The position numbers were made by a program, and so were the translations under genes. 31,434 nucleotides of DNA from CAYGTS01 sp964352905 (GTDB taxonomy: Bacteria > Pseudomonadota > Gammaproteobacteria > JAHCLG01). The stretch is taken from contig CAYGTS010000011.1 in assembly GCA_964352905.1 (NCBI GenBank), forward strand, positions 1 through 31,434, read 5' to 3'. Shown in pieces: positions 1 through 6,435 of this stretch. The notes under the pieces were generated by a model. It was not told where the DNA came from. It made no database searches and saw nothing but the letters and a program-made list of their open reading frames with translations. Numbering within the stretch: the stretch's first letter is position 1; each line of letters starts with the position of its first letter.

Positions 1-196
1 CATTTCGATAAAAGATTTTCGCCGTTTTTAGCCCAAATATGGGCGTTCCCATCTATATGGTGAATAGTTACAAAAACACTAAAAAATGTGCTCATTTATC
101 ATGCATAAACTCCGCTATTTTTTAGTGTTTTTAATGTGACCTTGCCTCAAATCTGACCGTTCTTGAGTTATTCAACATCTCGCCGGGAATGACTGT
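1..196. repeat. Two abutting palindromic repeat copies (family A), left one cut by window edge
   Basis: Positions 1-70 are the reverse complement of the first part of the copy at 23315-23490. They share the TATTTGGGC core and the end GTAACTATTCACC, here reversed at 58-70. Positions 71-196 are a second copy with a central hairpin: a 16-bp arm at 72-87 pairs perfectly with 117-132, and the copy continues through CTCAAATCTGACCGTTC to the end CGCCGGGAAT. Nothing else is seen between position 1 and the stop codon of the first gene at 225. Confidence 0.8.
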
Positions 197-224
197 CCTG
201 CGATAGTAGGTAGGGATAGTTATT

Positions 225-662
225 TTAATAGTAAATATCCCTACAAAACTTGCGGCCATTACGTTCAGTAAAGCAGATATTTAAGATATTCGGATCATTA
301 ATATTCCAATCGACCTGCACCCTTACGGTATAAGTGCTATTAACAATGTAACTTGCTGCTAATTTACACAACGCACTATTATAAAGATCAGGAATAACGT
401 TAAGGTTAAGTAATTTAACATCATCTAGGCGAGTATAAGGACTCGTAACATCATAACGATAAAGATCCCTACTGCGCGCGCTATTAGCTTCTAAGTTAAT
501 TTTCTGCAAAATATAAGCATCAACTGCACGATCAACCTGAGTTTTCATGGTGGTAGAAGCGTTATAGGTAGTGAAACAATTTTTTTGTAGCGTAGTCGCA
601 GCACTAGCTTGCATTGTTAATGCAGCACTTAAAAGAAATACGATAACGACAAGAGTTTTCAT
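225..662 (-). CDS. Small secreted protein of unknown function
   Basis: This encodes a protein of 145 residues that I do not recognise. The start chosen is the ATG at 662, because it opens directly into a classical signal peptide: MKTL, a hydrophobic run VVIVFLLSAALTM, then a likely signal-peptidase I site after QASA. An in-frame GTG four codons upstream (674) would place extra residues before the signal peptide. The mature part is polar and contains four cysteines (in KNCFTT, ALCKLA, NICFTE and KFCRD), which could form two disulfides in the periplasm or outside the cell. It has no membrane segment after the signal. The gene stands alone between two palindromic repeats (71-196 and about 778-950), so it may be a recently acquired or mobile-flanked gene. 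No function is assigned. Confidence 0.65.
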   Translation of the reverse strand: MKTLVVIVFLLSAALTMQASAATTLQKNCFTTYNASTTMKTQVDRAVDAYILQKINLEANSARSRDLYRYDVTSPYTRLDDVKLLNLNVIPDLYNSALCKLAASYIVNSTYTVRVQVDWNINDPNILNICFTERNGRKFCRDIYY

Positions 663-777
663 CACACAACTCACTACACATGGTTATTTCGTTATCTTTT
701 AAGCATAGCTGAATTTTTGCGAAAGGGATCATGCCATACCTGCTTGAAAAAATAGCAGTATTATGAATGAAGTCTAA

Positions 778-950
778 GCAATTCCCGCTGTAGCTGGGAA
801 CAGCCATATTTGGGCAAAATCACGCTAAAAATCCCAAAAAATGTGCTCATTTATTATGCATAATCTCCGCTATTTTTTGAAATTTTTAGCGTGACTTTGC
901 CTCAAATCTGACTGTTCTTGAGTAATCAGACATTACGGCTGGAATCGCTG
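778..950. repeat. Palindromic repeat (family A, long form)
   Basis: This is an imperfect palindrome of about 170 bp. The inner arms 821-842 and 872-893 pair over 22 bp with two mismatches. The pairing extends outward (GGCAAAATCACGC against GCGTGACTTTGCC, then GAACAGCCATATTTG against CAAATCTGACTGTTC). Its ends resemble the GCAGYAATTCCCGG terminal repeat of the copy at 8203-8379. The rest of the gap 663-1008 holds the upstream region of the secreted-protein gene and, near 970-985, AT-rich sequence (TATAGTATAAA) that could be the -10 region of the MAPEG gene. Confidence 0.8.
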
Positions 951-1008
951 TAAGTTTTCAGGCACATGGTATAGTATAAATCAGGACTGTCAAATTATGG
1001 AGAGCAAT

Positions 1009-1419
1009 ATGAGCCTAACCGCAATTTTTAGTATTACCTTATTGTTACTCGCCGCTTTACTATTGTTTTTATCGATCAATGTCATTAGCATGCGCCGCAA
1101 ACATAAGGAGCGGTATTCGCATCATATCGACAATCAACAAGTTATGGCAGCAGTTAGTGCGCAACGCAATTTTGTTGATTATGTGCCGTTTAGCTTGCTT
1201 TTGCTCTTTTATCTCTTGGAACTTGGTGTGAATATCTATCTGTTTTTATTGTTGAATATTATATTTGTGGTGGCGCGCTATTGCCATGCCTACGGTATTT
1301 TAGTGAGCGAGCAAGCACAGCCGATCAATATGAAACCACGAAAATATGGCATGATTTTCACGTTTTTAGTGATCCTCATTGCGGTCTTAACGAGCTTGTA
1401 TTACTCCTTGCTGGGATAG
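1009..1419 (+). CDS. MAPEG-family integral membrane protein
   Basis: This encodes a protein of 136 residues with four hydrophobic segments, resembling bacterial members of the MAPEG family (membrane-associated proteins in eicosanoid and glutathione metabolism). The segments are an N-terminal helix, the polar loop MRRKHKERYSHH, an NFVDYVPFSLLLLFYLLE segment, an RYCHAYG motif, and a final C-terminal helix. The loop with basic residues followed by N-F-x-(D/E)-Y-x-P is typical of the family. The bacterial members' substrates are generally unknown, so no glutathione transferase activity is claimed. Start: the ATG at 1009 has GGAG at 999-1002 with a six-base spacer. The in-frame ATG at 997 lacks a site and overlaps that Shine-Dalgarno. 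The next gene, purE, starts 42 bases downstream on the same strand. Confidence 0.75.
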   Translation: MSLTAIFSITLLLLAALLLFLSINVISMRRKHKERYSHHIDNQQVMAAVSAQRNFVDYVPFSLLLLFYLLELGVNIYLFLLLNIIFVVARYCHAYGILVSEQAQPINMKPRKYGMIFTFLVILIAVLTSLYYSLLG

Positions 1420-1461
1420 TATGATTGTCCTCAATCATGATCACTAAAAGGTTTAATAACA

Positions 1462-1959
1462 ATGTCTTCTCACAATGATGTTGCGATTGTCATGGGCTCT
1501 CAATCCGATTGGGAAACCATGCAACACACGGTTACTACCCTACAACAACTTAAAATTAGCTACCATGCACAAGTGATTTCAGCGCATCGCACCCCACAAT
1601 TGCTGTATGATTTTGCAGCTCAAGCACGTGCAGAACATTATAAGGTCATTATTGCAGGAGCGGGTGGGGCGGCACATTTGCCAGGGATGTTTGCAGCCGT
1701 GAGTGATTTACCCGTGTTAGGTGTGCCAATTAAATCACAAACTTTAGCCGGAATGGATTCATTGTTATCGATCGTACAAATGCCTGCTGGTGTGCCGGTT
1801 GGCACGCTAAGCATTGGGCGTGCCGGTGCTATCAATGCAGCCTTGTTGGCGGCAGCAATTCTGGCCAATGATGATGTGACAATTTTGCAAGCCTTGCAAG
1901 CTTACCGCAAAATGCAAACCGATCAGGTGTTAAATAATGTAACCGTAGGCAAACAATAA
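1462..1959 (+). CDS. purE: N5-carboxyaminoimidazole ribonucleotide mutase PurE
   Basis: This is a cytosolic enzyme of de novo purine synthesis. It moves the carboxyl group of N5-CAIR, made by PurK, to give CAIR. At 165 residues it has the usual class I PurE length. Recognisable family motifs are MGSQSDWETM near the N-terminus (phosphate binding), SAHRTP with the catalytic histidine, GAGGAAHLPGM, LGVP, and the loop SIVQMPAGVPVGT. A Shine-Dalgarno-like AAAGG lies upstream of the ATG. The stop codon overlaps the purK start (TAATG at 1957-1961), so the two are translationally coupled, which is the standard purEK arrangement in Gammaproteobacteria. Confidence 0.96.
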   Translation: MSSHNDVAIVMGSQSDWETMQHTVTTLQQLKISYHAQVISAHRTPQLLYDFAAQARAEHYKVIIAGAGGAAHLPGMFAAVSDLPVLGVPIKSQTLAGMDSLLSIVQMPAGVPVGTLSIGRAGAINAALLAAAILANDDVTILQALQAYRKMQTDQVLNNVTVGKQ

Positions 1960-3029
1960 TGAAAATTGGTATTTTAGGTGGTGGTCAACTTAGCCAAATG
2001 TTGGCTTTGGCTGGTATTCCGTTGGGGCTAGATTTTGTCTTTTATGAACCACAGAAACAAACCAGTGTTGCGTTATTTGCCAATGTAATCAATGGCGCTT
2101 ACGCTGATTTAGCGCAAATCGATCAATTTTTAAAACAAGTTGATGTTGTTACCTTCGAAAATGAAAATATTCCTTTAGCCACGTTAAATCATATTACGGC
2201 AAACCATGTATTACATCCGAGCAAAGAAGCCTTGTTAGCGACCCAAGATCGATTATTAGAGAAGCAACTTTTTCAACAGTTACATATTCCCACCAATCGT
2301 TTTCAAGCGATTAATAGTGTTACTGAATTAACGGCTTGTATTGAAGAATTTTCATTGCCGTTAGTCGTTAAAAAACGCCGCCATGGTTACGATGGGCGTG
2401 GCCAATTTATACTACGTGATCATACTCAATTAAAACAATTAAACGATCAAGCTTGTCAGGATTGTATTGTTGAAGAATTTATTGCTTATGATCGTGAAGT
2501 ATCGGTGATTGCGGCACGCAGTCAAAACCAATTTGTTGTGTATGATCTGAACCAAAATTGTCATAAACAAGGAATTTTATTCCAAACACAAAATGTGATT
2601 AACGATCCCTTGTTAACTAAAGCCAGTGATCATATAAAAAAATTAATGGATCATTTTAACTATTACGGTATTTGCACGATAGAATTTTTTGTTAAGGGGC
2701 AGCAACTGATTGCTAATGAAGTAGCGCCGCGCGTTCATAATAGTGGTCATTGGACAATTGAGGGCGCACTGACCAGCCAGTTTGAAAATCATTTACGTGC
2801 TATTTTAAATTGGCCGTTAGGATCAACACAAAGCTTAAACCTCGTTACGATGTTTAATCTGATTTCCGATCTACAATCACTCGAAACATTAAAAATTTTT
2901 AATGATATAGCGCTACATTTATACCATAAATCACCAAGATTAATGCGTAAATTAGGGCATGTGACTTTACCAAGCAATTCGGCTAACTTAGAAAATGTGG
3001 CAGAGTTGCTTGTAGAGAAATTCAGATAA
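1959..3029 (+). CDS. purK: N5-carboxyaminoimidazole ribonucleotide synthase PurK
   Basis: This ATP-grasp enzyme makes N5-CAIR from AIR, bicarbonate and ATP, one step before PurE. It has 356 residues, the expected size. The N-terminus MKIGILGGGQLSQML is the typical PurK opening. The ATP-grasp region follows (VVKKRRHGYDGRGQF, then CIVEEFIAYDREVSVIAAR) and the metal/active-site stretch NEVAPRVHNSGHWTIEGA. The start codon overlaps the purE stop by one base. It is the last gene on this strand before a convergent antiporter gene; the 104-bp gap between them holds repeat sequence. Confidence 0.96.
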   Translation: MKIGILGGGQLSQMLALAGIPLGLDFVFYEPQKQTSVALFANVINGAYADLAQIDQFLKQVDVVTFENENIPLATLNHITANHVLHPSKEALLATQDRLLEKQLFQQLHIPTNRFQAINSVTELTACIEEFSLPLVVKKRRHGYDGRGQFILRDHTQLKQLNDQACQDCIVEEFIAYDREVSVIAARSQNQFVVYDLNQNCHKQGILFQTQNVINDPLLTKASDHIKKLMDHFNYYGICTIEFFVKGQQLIANEVAPRVHNSGHWTIEGALTSQFENHLRAILNWPLGSTQSLNLVTMFNLISDLQSLETLKIFNDIALHLYHKSPRLMRKLGHVTLPSNSANLENVAELLVEKFR

Positions 3030-3034
3030 TTTGT

Positions 3035-3069
3035 GTAACTATTCACCCTGCTACGGAGTGAGTGGTTAC
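3035..3069. repeat. Minimal family A palindrome between purK and the antiporter gene
   Basis: This is a 35-bp hairpin with arms GTAACTATTCAC and GTGAGTGGTTAC, two mismatches that would be G-U in RNA, around the loop CCTGCTACGGA. It equals the two outer ends of larger family A copies joined without a middle. It lies between convergent genes and could act as a terminator, although no T-run follows. Confidence 0.7.
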
Positions 3070-3077
3070 TTTGTATT

Positions 3078-3097
3078 TATGCCCAAAGCGATTAGAA
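3078..3097 (+). repeat. Solo end of the family B repeat
   Basis: TATGCCCAAAGCGATTAGAA matches the 20-bp outer end of the inverted repeats that bound the element at 14741-15380, with only a few changes. No partner end is seen nearby. Confidence 0.6.
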
Positions 3098-3133
3098 AGT
3101 ATATACTCACAGAATGAAAACCGAGCAGCTATG

Positions 3134-4114
3134 CTAAAAAGCACTCATCACCAAATAAACCATATAACCCAAATAAATTATCACTAACGAGAAACCTTCT
3201 ATGCGCGTGATTTTTCCTGGCCCTTTGAAGCCATAACAAACAATAAATAGAAAAATAGTTAAAAATGTCATGAAAAATAAATCGCGCACAAAAATCACCG
3301 AAGTTACATGAATCGGTGCAATCATACCTGCAATTCCAACCACTAATAGTGTATTAAATAAATTTGATCCAATAATGTTACCTAAAATTAAATCATGTTC
3401 TGCTTTACGAGCGGCAATGATGACTGTTGCTAGTTCAGGTAGCGATGTGCCAATGGCTACTATTGTTAAACCAATAATTATATCACTCACATGAAACCAG
3501 TGTGCCATCGCTACCGCTCCCCAAACTAAAAAACGTGAACTTAAGGTGAGGATAACTAAACCAATAAGTAACCAAAATAGCGCATTTTTTACAGGCATAT
3601 GTAGGCTTTTAATTTCATGTTGAAATTCATTGGCTAAACTGTCACGCTTATTTTTTAAGCCTTGCCAAATACTCCATGCCATGACTGCAGCAAAAATAAT
3701 TAATAAACATAAGGATTCACCGCGTGAGATCATGCCATTCCAGCTAATATAAAGCGTAAAGAGTGTAACAGCGATTAACAACGGTAATTCTCTGCGAATG
3801 ATTTTTGAATGCACCAAAATCGGCGAAATAATTGCGGCAACACCCACAATCAAACCAATATTAGTAATGTTCGATCCATACGCATTACCCAGTGCAATCC
3901 CAGGATTACCTTGTGTTGAAGCAATAATGGAAACCAATAATTCGGGCGCTGAGGTACCAAAACCTACAATCACCATACCAATTAATAATGGTGGGATTTT
4001 ATAATGTGCAGCTGTGGCAATTGCTCCTTCAATGAAACGTTCGGCGCTCCAGAGTAAAAAAGCCAGCGCAACTAACGTAACAATAAATATCATCACAATA
4101 TTATTTAATAACAA
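3134..4114 (-). CDS. Calcium/sodium antiporter, CaCA family (YrbG-like)
   Basis: This is an inner-membrane cation exchanger of 326 residues made of two homologous halves. It carries the two alpha-repeat motifs that define the Ca2+/cation antiporter superfamily: GFGTSAPELLVS with GNAYGSNITNIGLIVG in the first half, and AIGTSLPELATV with GNIIGSNLFNTLLVVG in the second. About ten hydrophobic segments are visible. Residue order and length fit the K+-independent Na+/Ca2+ exchanger-like YrbG group, so Ca2+ export in exchange for Na+ or H+ is the likely role. The real ion was not tested. The start is TTG at 4114: it has a near-perfect AAGGAG (complement of 4121-4126) six bases upstream, while the internal ATG eight codons later has no site. 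It lies 20 bases downstream of ogt on the same strand. Confidence 0.87.
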   Translation of the reverse strand: MLLNNIVMIFIVTLVALAFLLWSAERFIEGAIATAAHYKIPPLLIGMVIVGFGTSAPELLVSIIASTQGNPGIALGNAYGSNITNIGLIVGVAAIISPILVHSKIIRRELPLLIAVTLFTLYISWNGMISRGESLCLLIIFAAVMAWSIWQGLKNKRDSLANEFQHEIKSLHMPVKNALFWLLIGLVILTLSSRFLVWGAVAMAHWFHVSDIIIGLTIVAIGTSLPELATVIIAARKAEHDLILGNIIGSNLFNTLLVVGIAGMIAPIHVTSVIFVRDLFFMTFLTIFLFIVCYGFKGPGKITRIEGFSLVIIYLGYMVYLVMSAF

Positions 4115-4134
4115 GCGGTTCTCCTTAATTTGCG

Positions 4135-4635
4135 TTAGTGATTTTTTTCATGCTCCAACAGCCAAGCTTTTTTATCTAAGCCGCCAGCAAAACCCGTGAG
4201 ATTACCGTTACGACCAATCACGCGATGGCAAGGTACAATAATTGAAATCGGATTACGCCCATTCGCCATGCCAACCGCACGCGCTTTGTTTTGATCACCC
4301 AAACACGTTGCTTGTTCAGCATAATGAATGGTTTTGCCATACGGAATTTTTTGTAATTGAAGCCATGCTTGTTTTTGAAAAGCTGTGCCAATTAAGGTTA
4401 ATGGGATCGAAAATTCACGACGCTGTCCTTGAAAATATTCCTGTAATTGTTGTTTTGTTTTAACAAGAATAGGGGCAAGCGGTGCACGCGTTAATGTTGA
4501 TTTTAATAAGGATGCAGTGTGATCATTTTCCCACAGTACATTATACAAACTATTTTTTGCTGAAATGAGCATTAACTCTCCCAGTGGAGAATCCAGGACA
4601 TCGTAAAGGCTATCGATAGGTAGTTGTTTAATCAT
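4135..4635 (-). CDS. ogt: Methylated-DNA--protein-cysteine methyltransferase
   Basis: This is a suicide DNA-repair protein that takes the alkyl group from O6-alkylguanine onto an active-site cysteine. It has 166 residues, the size of Ogt/MGMT proteins without an Ada regulatory domain. The C-terminal domain shows the diagnostic PCHRVIGRNG motif (active cysteine in IIVPCHR), the helix-turn-helix stretch IPYGKTIHYAEQA, an RAVGMANGRNPISI segment and the final GFAGGLDKKAWLLEHE. The N-terminal domain is divergent, as usual. Start: ATG at 4635 with AAGGTG eight bases upstream. It probably forms a two-gene unit with the antiporter. Confidence 0.95.
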   Translation of the reverse strand: MIKQLPIDSLYDVLDSPLGELMLISAKNSLYNVLWENDHTASLLKSTLTRAPLAPILVKTKQQLQEYFQGQRREFSIPLTLIGTAFQKQAWLQLQKIPYGKTIHYAEQATCLGDQNKARAVGMANGRNPISIIVPCHRVIGRNGNLTGFAGGLDKKAWLLEHEKNH

Positions 4636-4655
4636 TTAGTTTACACCTTGTGAAT

Positions 4656-4737
4656 ACGTAACTATTCACCCTGTAGATGGGAACGCCAAATCTGAACGTT
4701 CCGTAAATTCACAGTTAAGTTTACTGAATAGTTACGT
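4656..4737. repeat. Family A palindromic repeat, short form
   Basis: ACGTAACTATTCA at 4656-4668 is perfectly inverted at 4725-4737. Between them is the family core CGCCAAATCTGAACGTTC. The copy lies just upstream of ogt and just past the stop of the beta-lactamase-like gene. Confidence 0.8.
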
Positions 4738-4742
4738 GAATA

Positions 4743-5408
4743 CTAAGTTGTTGCAGCAATCACTTGTTGCTGCAACATGCGTAGTGAATCTACAGCCATT
4801 AAATCAGGTTTACTGGAAATTGTAAAAATACCAATGTGCTGATTTGGAATTAACATAACCCAAGTATTGAACCCGCTAATCCATGCAGTTTGGTTATCCC
4901 TATCAGTATTCTTTTTTTGCAACAAACTTAACTTATCTTGCATAAACTGCATTAAGCTATTGCCACTATTACTATGTAATTGAAATCGCCAATCGTGCTT
5001 GAGGAGTTCATTTGTTAATAGCTTATTAGCAGTGGATAGTTGCATTTTACCCGCAAGACATTTTTTCAATAAAGCAGTTACATGCCATTTTTCTTGCAGC
5101 ATCGCTATGATCATGGATAGCATTTTTGAGACAGAGCTAACGTGCCAACTCGTAGTAGCATTGGGTCTTGTTTGGCTGCCTTTGGCGATAACGCCACAGC
5201 TAATCATCAATCGGTTTTTTCCTGCAACAACCCCCACCAACAAGCCTGACATATTACCCATTTGAAAAATCATGCTATCGATTTGTTGAGTTAGTGCTTT
5301 ACTGGGCAAAGCATCATTCGATTTACTAACAACAATGCAATTAGGAGAAATAGCAAATAACCAAGTGGGCAAAAGTAGCAATCCCAAACAAAGACTACGA
5401 TAAATCAT
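4743..5408 (-). pseudogene. Shrunken class C beta-lactamase / serine hydrolase relative, probably inactive
   Basis: This is an open reading frame of 221 residues with a signal peptide (MIYRSLCLGLLLLPTWLFA), so it is directed to the periplasm. It keeps pieces of the beta-lactamase class C fold. One is LLVGVVAGKNRLMISCGV followed by the SVSK tetrad in WHVSSVSKMLSMI, which matches the Ser-x-x-Lys active site. The other, near the C-terminus, is GFNTWVMLIPNQHIGIFTISSK, which matches the strand after the KTG box in AmpC proteins. The family is usually about 350-400 residues. Here the middle, including the Tyr-x-Asn motif, is gone or unrecognisable, and the KTG box itself reads AWIS. I infer an internally deleted paralog that is still open. 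Start: ATG at 5408 with AGGA (complement of 5415-5418) six bases away; the longer frame to 5456 adds residues before the signal peptide. Confidence 0.6.
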
Positions 5409-5502
5409 AACCAATCCTTTGATAATAAGAACGGGATCATTATAGCGACATAACACTCATCTTAGAAGATCCACGGCAGGCTGGATAGTCACGACTTCCG
5501 GG

Positions 5503-5784
5503 CTAGATTTTCACAAGCTCTTGAATGACTTGTTGCACTTGGCAGTGGGGAGTGTGTTGTGCGTGGTATAAATCACTGTTGAGTGCTTGCAGCTGATCTA
5601 AGCGTTCGAGTAAATCAGAGGATAATTGATTGATGATGTTTCTGGCATTGGCACAGGCAGGTGTGGTGCTGCTAGCATGAATTTTTGCTAGACGTTTTTC
5701 TAAAATAATTTCTTCAACTTGCAATAACTCATAAACTTCAGGATATGGTTGCTGATTTGGCGTTGTGAAAGCTTTAGCATTCAT
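5503..5784 (-). CDS. Small helical protein of unknown function
   Basis: This encodes a protein of 93 residues that I do not recognise. It is predicted to be mostly helical, with leucine-rich heptad-like stretches (YELLQVEEIILEKRLAKIH and INQLSSDLLERLDQLQAL) that could form a coiled coil or helical bundle. It has no signal peptide or membrane segment. Two cysteines are present. Start: two adjacent ATG codons; the second (5784) has GGAG (complement of 5791-5794) at the better six-base spacing. It is transcribed away from the YciI-like gene, sharing a 140-bp divergent upstream region. Confidence 0.5.
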   Translation of the reverse strand: MNAKAFTTPNQQPYPEVYELLQVEEIILEKRLAKIHASSTTPACANARNIINQLSSDLLERLDQLQALNSDLYHAQHTPHCQVQQVIQELVKI

Positions 5785-5927
5785 CATGATCTCCAGTTAA
5801 AATTAACTGGTTATCAGCATAGAGTCGTTCTGTGACTTCTTTATGACAGCATAATTATTTTTTGTATCATACTTGTTACAGCGAGTTAAAGCGCCTAAAC
5901 TAACGCAAATTTTAAAGAGGAAATAGC

Positions 5928-6224
5928 ATGCCCTTCGTTATAATCGGCCGTGATGGTACGGATGAACAAGCCTTAGCAAGACGCATGAGCGTGCGCCAAG
6001 CACATCTCGATAACGCTAAAAAACAGGTTGAATCTGGCAACTTGCTGTACGGTTTTGGTCTTAAAGAAAATGACCAACTCATTGGCTCAGTCATGGTTTT
6101 CAATTTTAATACGGAAGCAGAAGTGGCTGAATATTTGAAAACAGAGCCTTACGTTGCCGGTAATGTTTGGCAAGATATTGAAATTAAAGCCGTTGCGATC
6201 CCAGAGTTTTTTGCAAAAATATAG
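5928..6224 (+). CDS. YciI-like (YCII domain) protein
   Basis: This is a small cytosolic protein of 98 residues with a ferredoxin-like YCII fold. It shows the family pattern of an N-terminal strand (MPFVIIGRDG), a conserved His in RQAHLDNAKKQVESGNLLYGFGL, GSVMVFNFNTEAEVAEYLKTEPYV, and a C-terminal strand WQDIEIKAVA. YciI relatives are proposed to be hydrolases or lyases with a His-Asp pair, but their substrates are mostly unknown. AAAGAGGAAAT precedes the ATG at good spacing. It is followed by the deaD promoter. Confidence 0.82.
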   Translation: MPFVIIGRDGTDEQALARRMSVRQAHLDNAKKQVESGNLLYGFGLKENDQLIGSVMVFNFNTEAEVAEYLKTEPYVAGNVWQDIEIKAVAIPEFFAKI

Positions 6225-6250
6225 ACAAACGACTTTAGTGCATATATAAT
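6222..6250 (+). promoter_or_regulatory. Predicted sigma-70 promoter for deaD
   Basis: TAGACA at 6222-6227 and a perfect TATAAT at 6245-6250 are separated by 17 bases. The -35 box overlaps the stop codon of the YciI-like gene. Transcription would start near 6257, giving the helicase gene a leader of about 180 bases. Confidence 0.7.
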
Positions 6251-6256
6251 GCGCGA

Positions 6257-6435
6257 CGAAACATAATGTATAAGCTTTTCTATTTCATCAGTCGATGATG
6301 TGCCTTTGAGTTTTTTAAGTTTAAATGGTAATTAAACAACATGAAATAGGACAAAACCTGCTATTGAATAGCAGTAATGCAGTTGAGCTGGCATTGGTAT
6401 GATGTTGTTATTAACCTTTAACCTTAGGAATCACA
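6257..6435 (+). promoter_or_regulatory. Long 5' leader of deaD with hairpins
   Basis: About 180 untranslated bases lie between the predicted start site and the ATG. They include a hairpin CTGCTATTGAATAGCAG (6358-6374; six-base-pair stem) and a weaker CATC/GATG pair near 6287. Long structured leaders are known for cold-induced helicase genes such as csdA/deaD, so post-transcriptional or temperature control is a reasonable inference. I recognise no named riboswitch here. Confidence 0.4.

Noticed and set aside
604..807. Reading frame of 67 codons on the minus strand (MAVPSYSGNC...)
   Set aside because: Its N-terminus is translated repeat end and the rest overlaps the upstream region of the secreted-protein gene; no ribosome binding site or family match.
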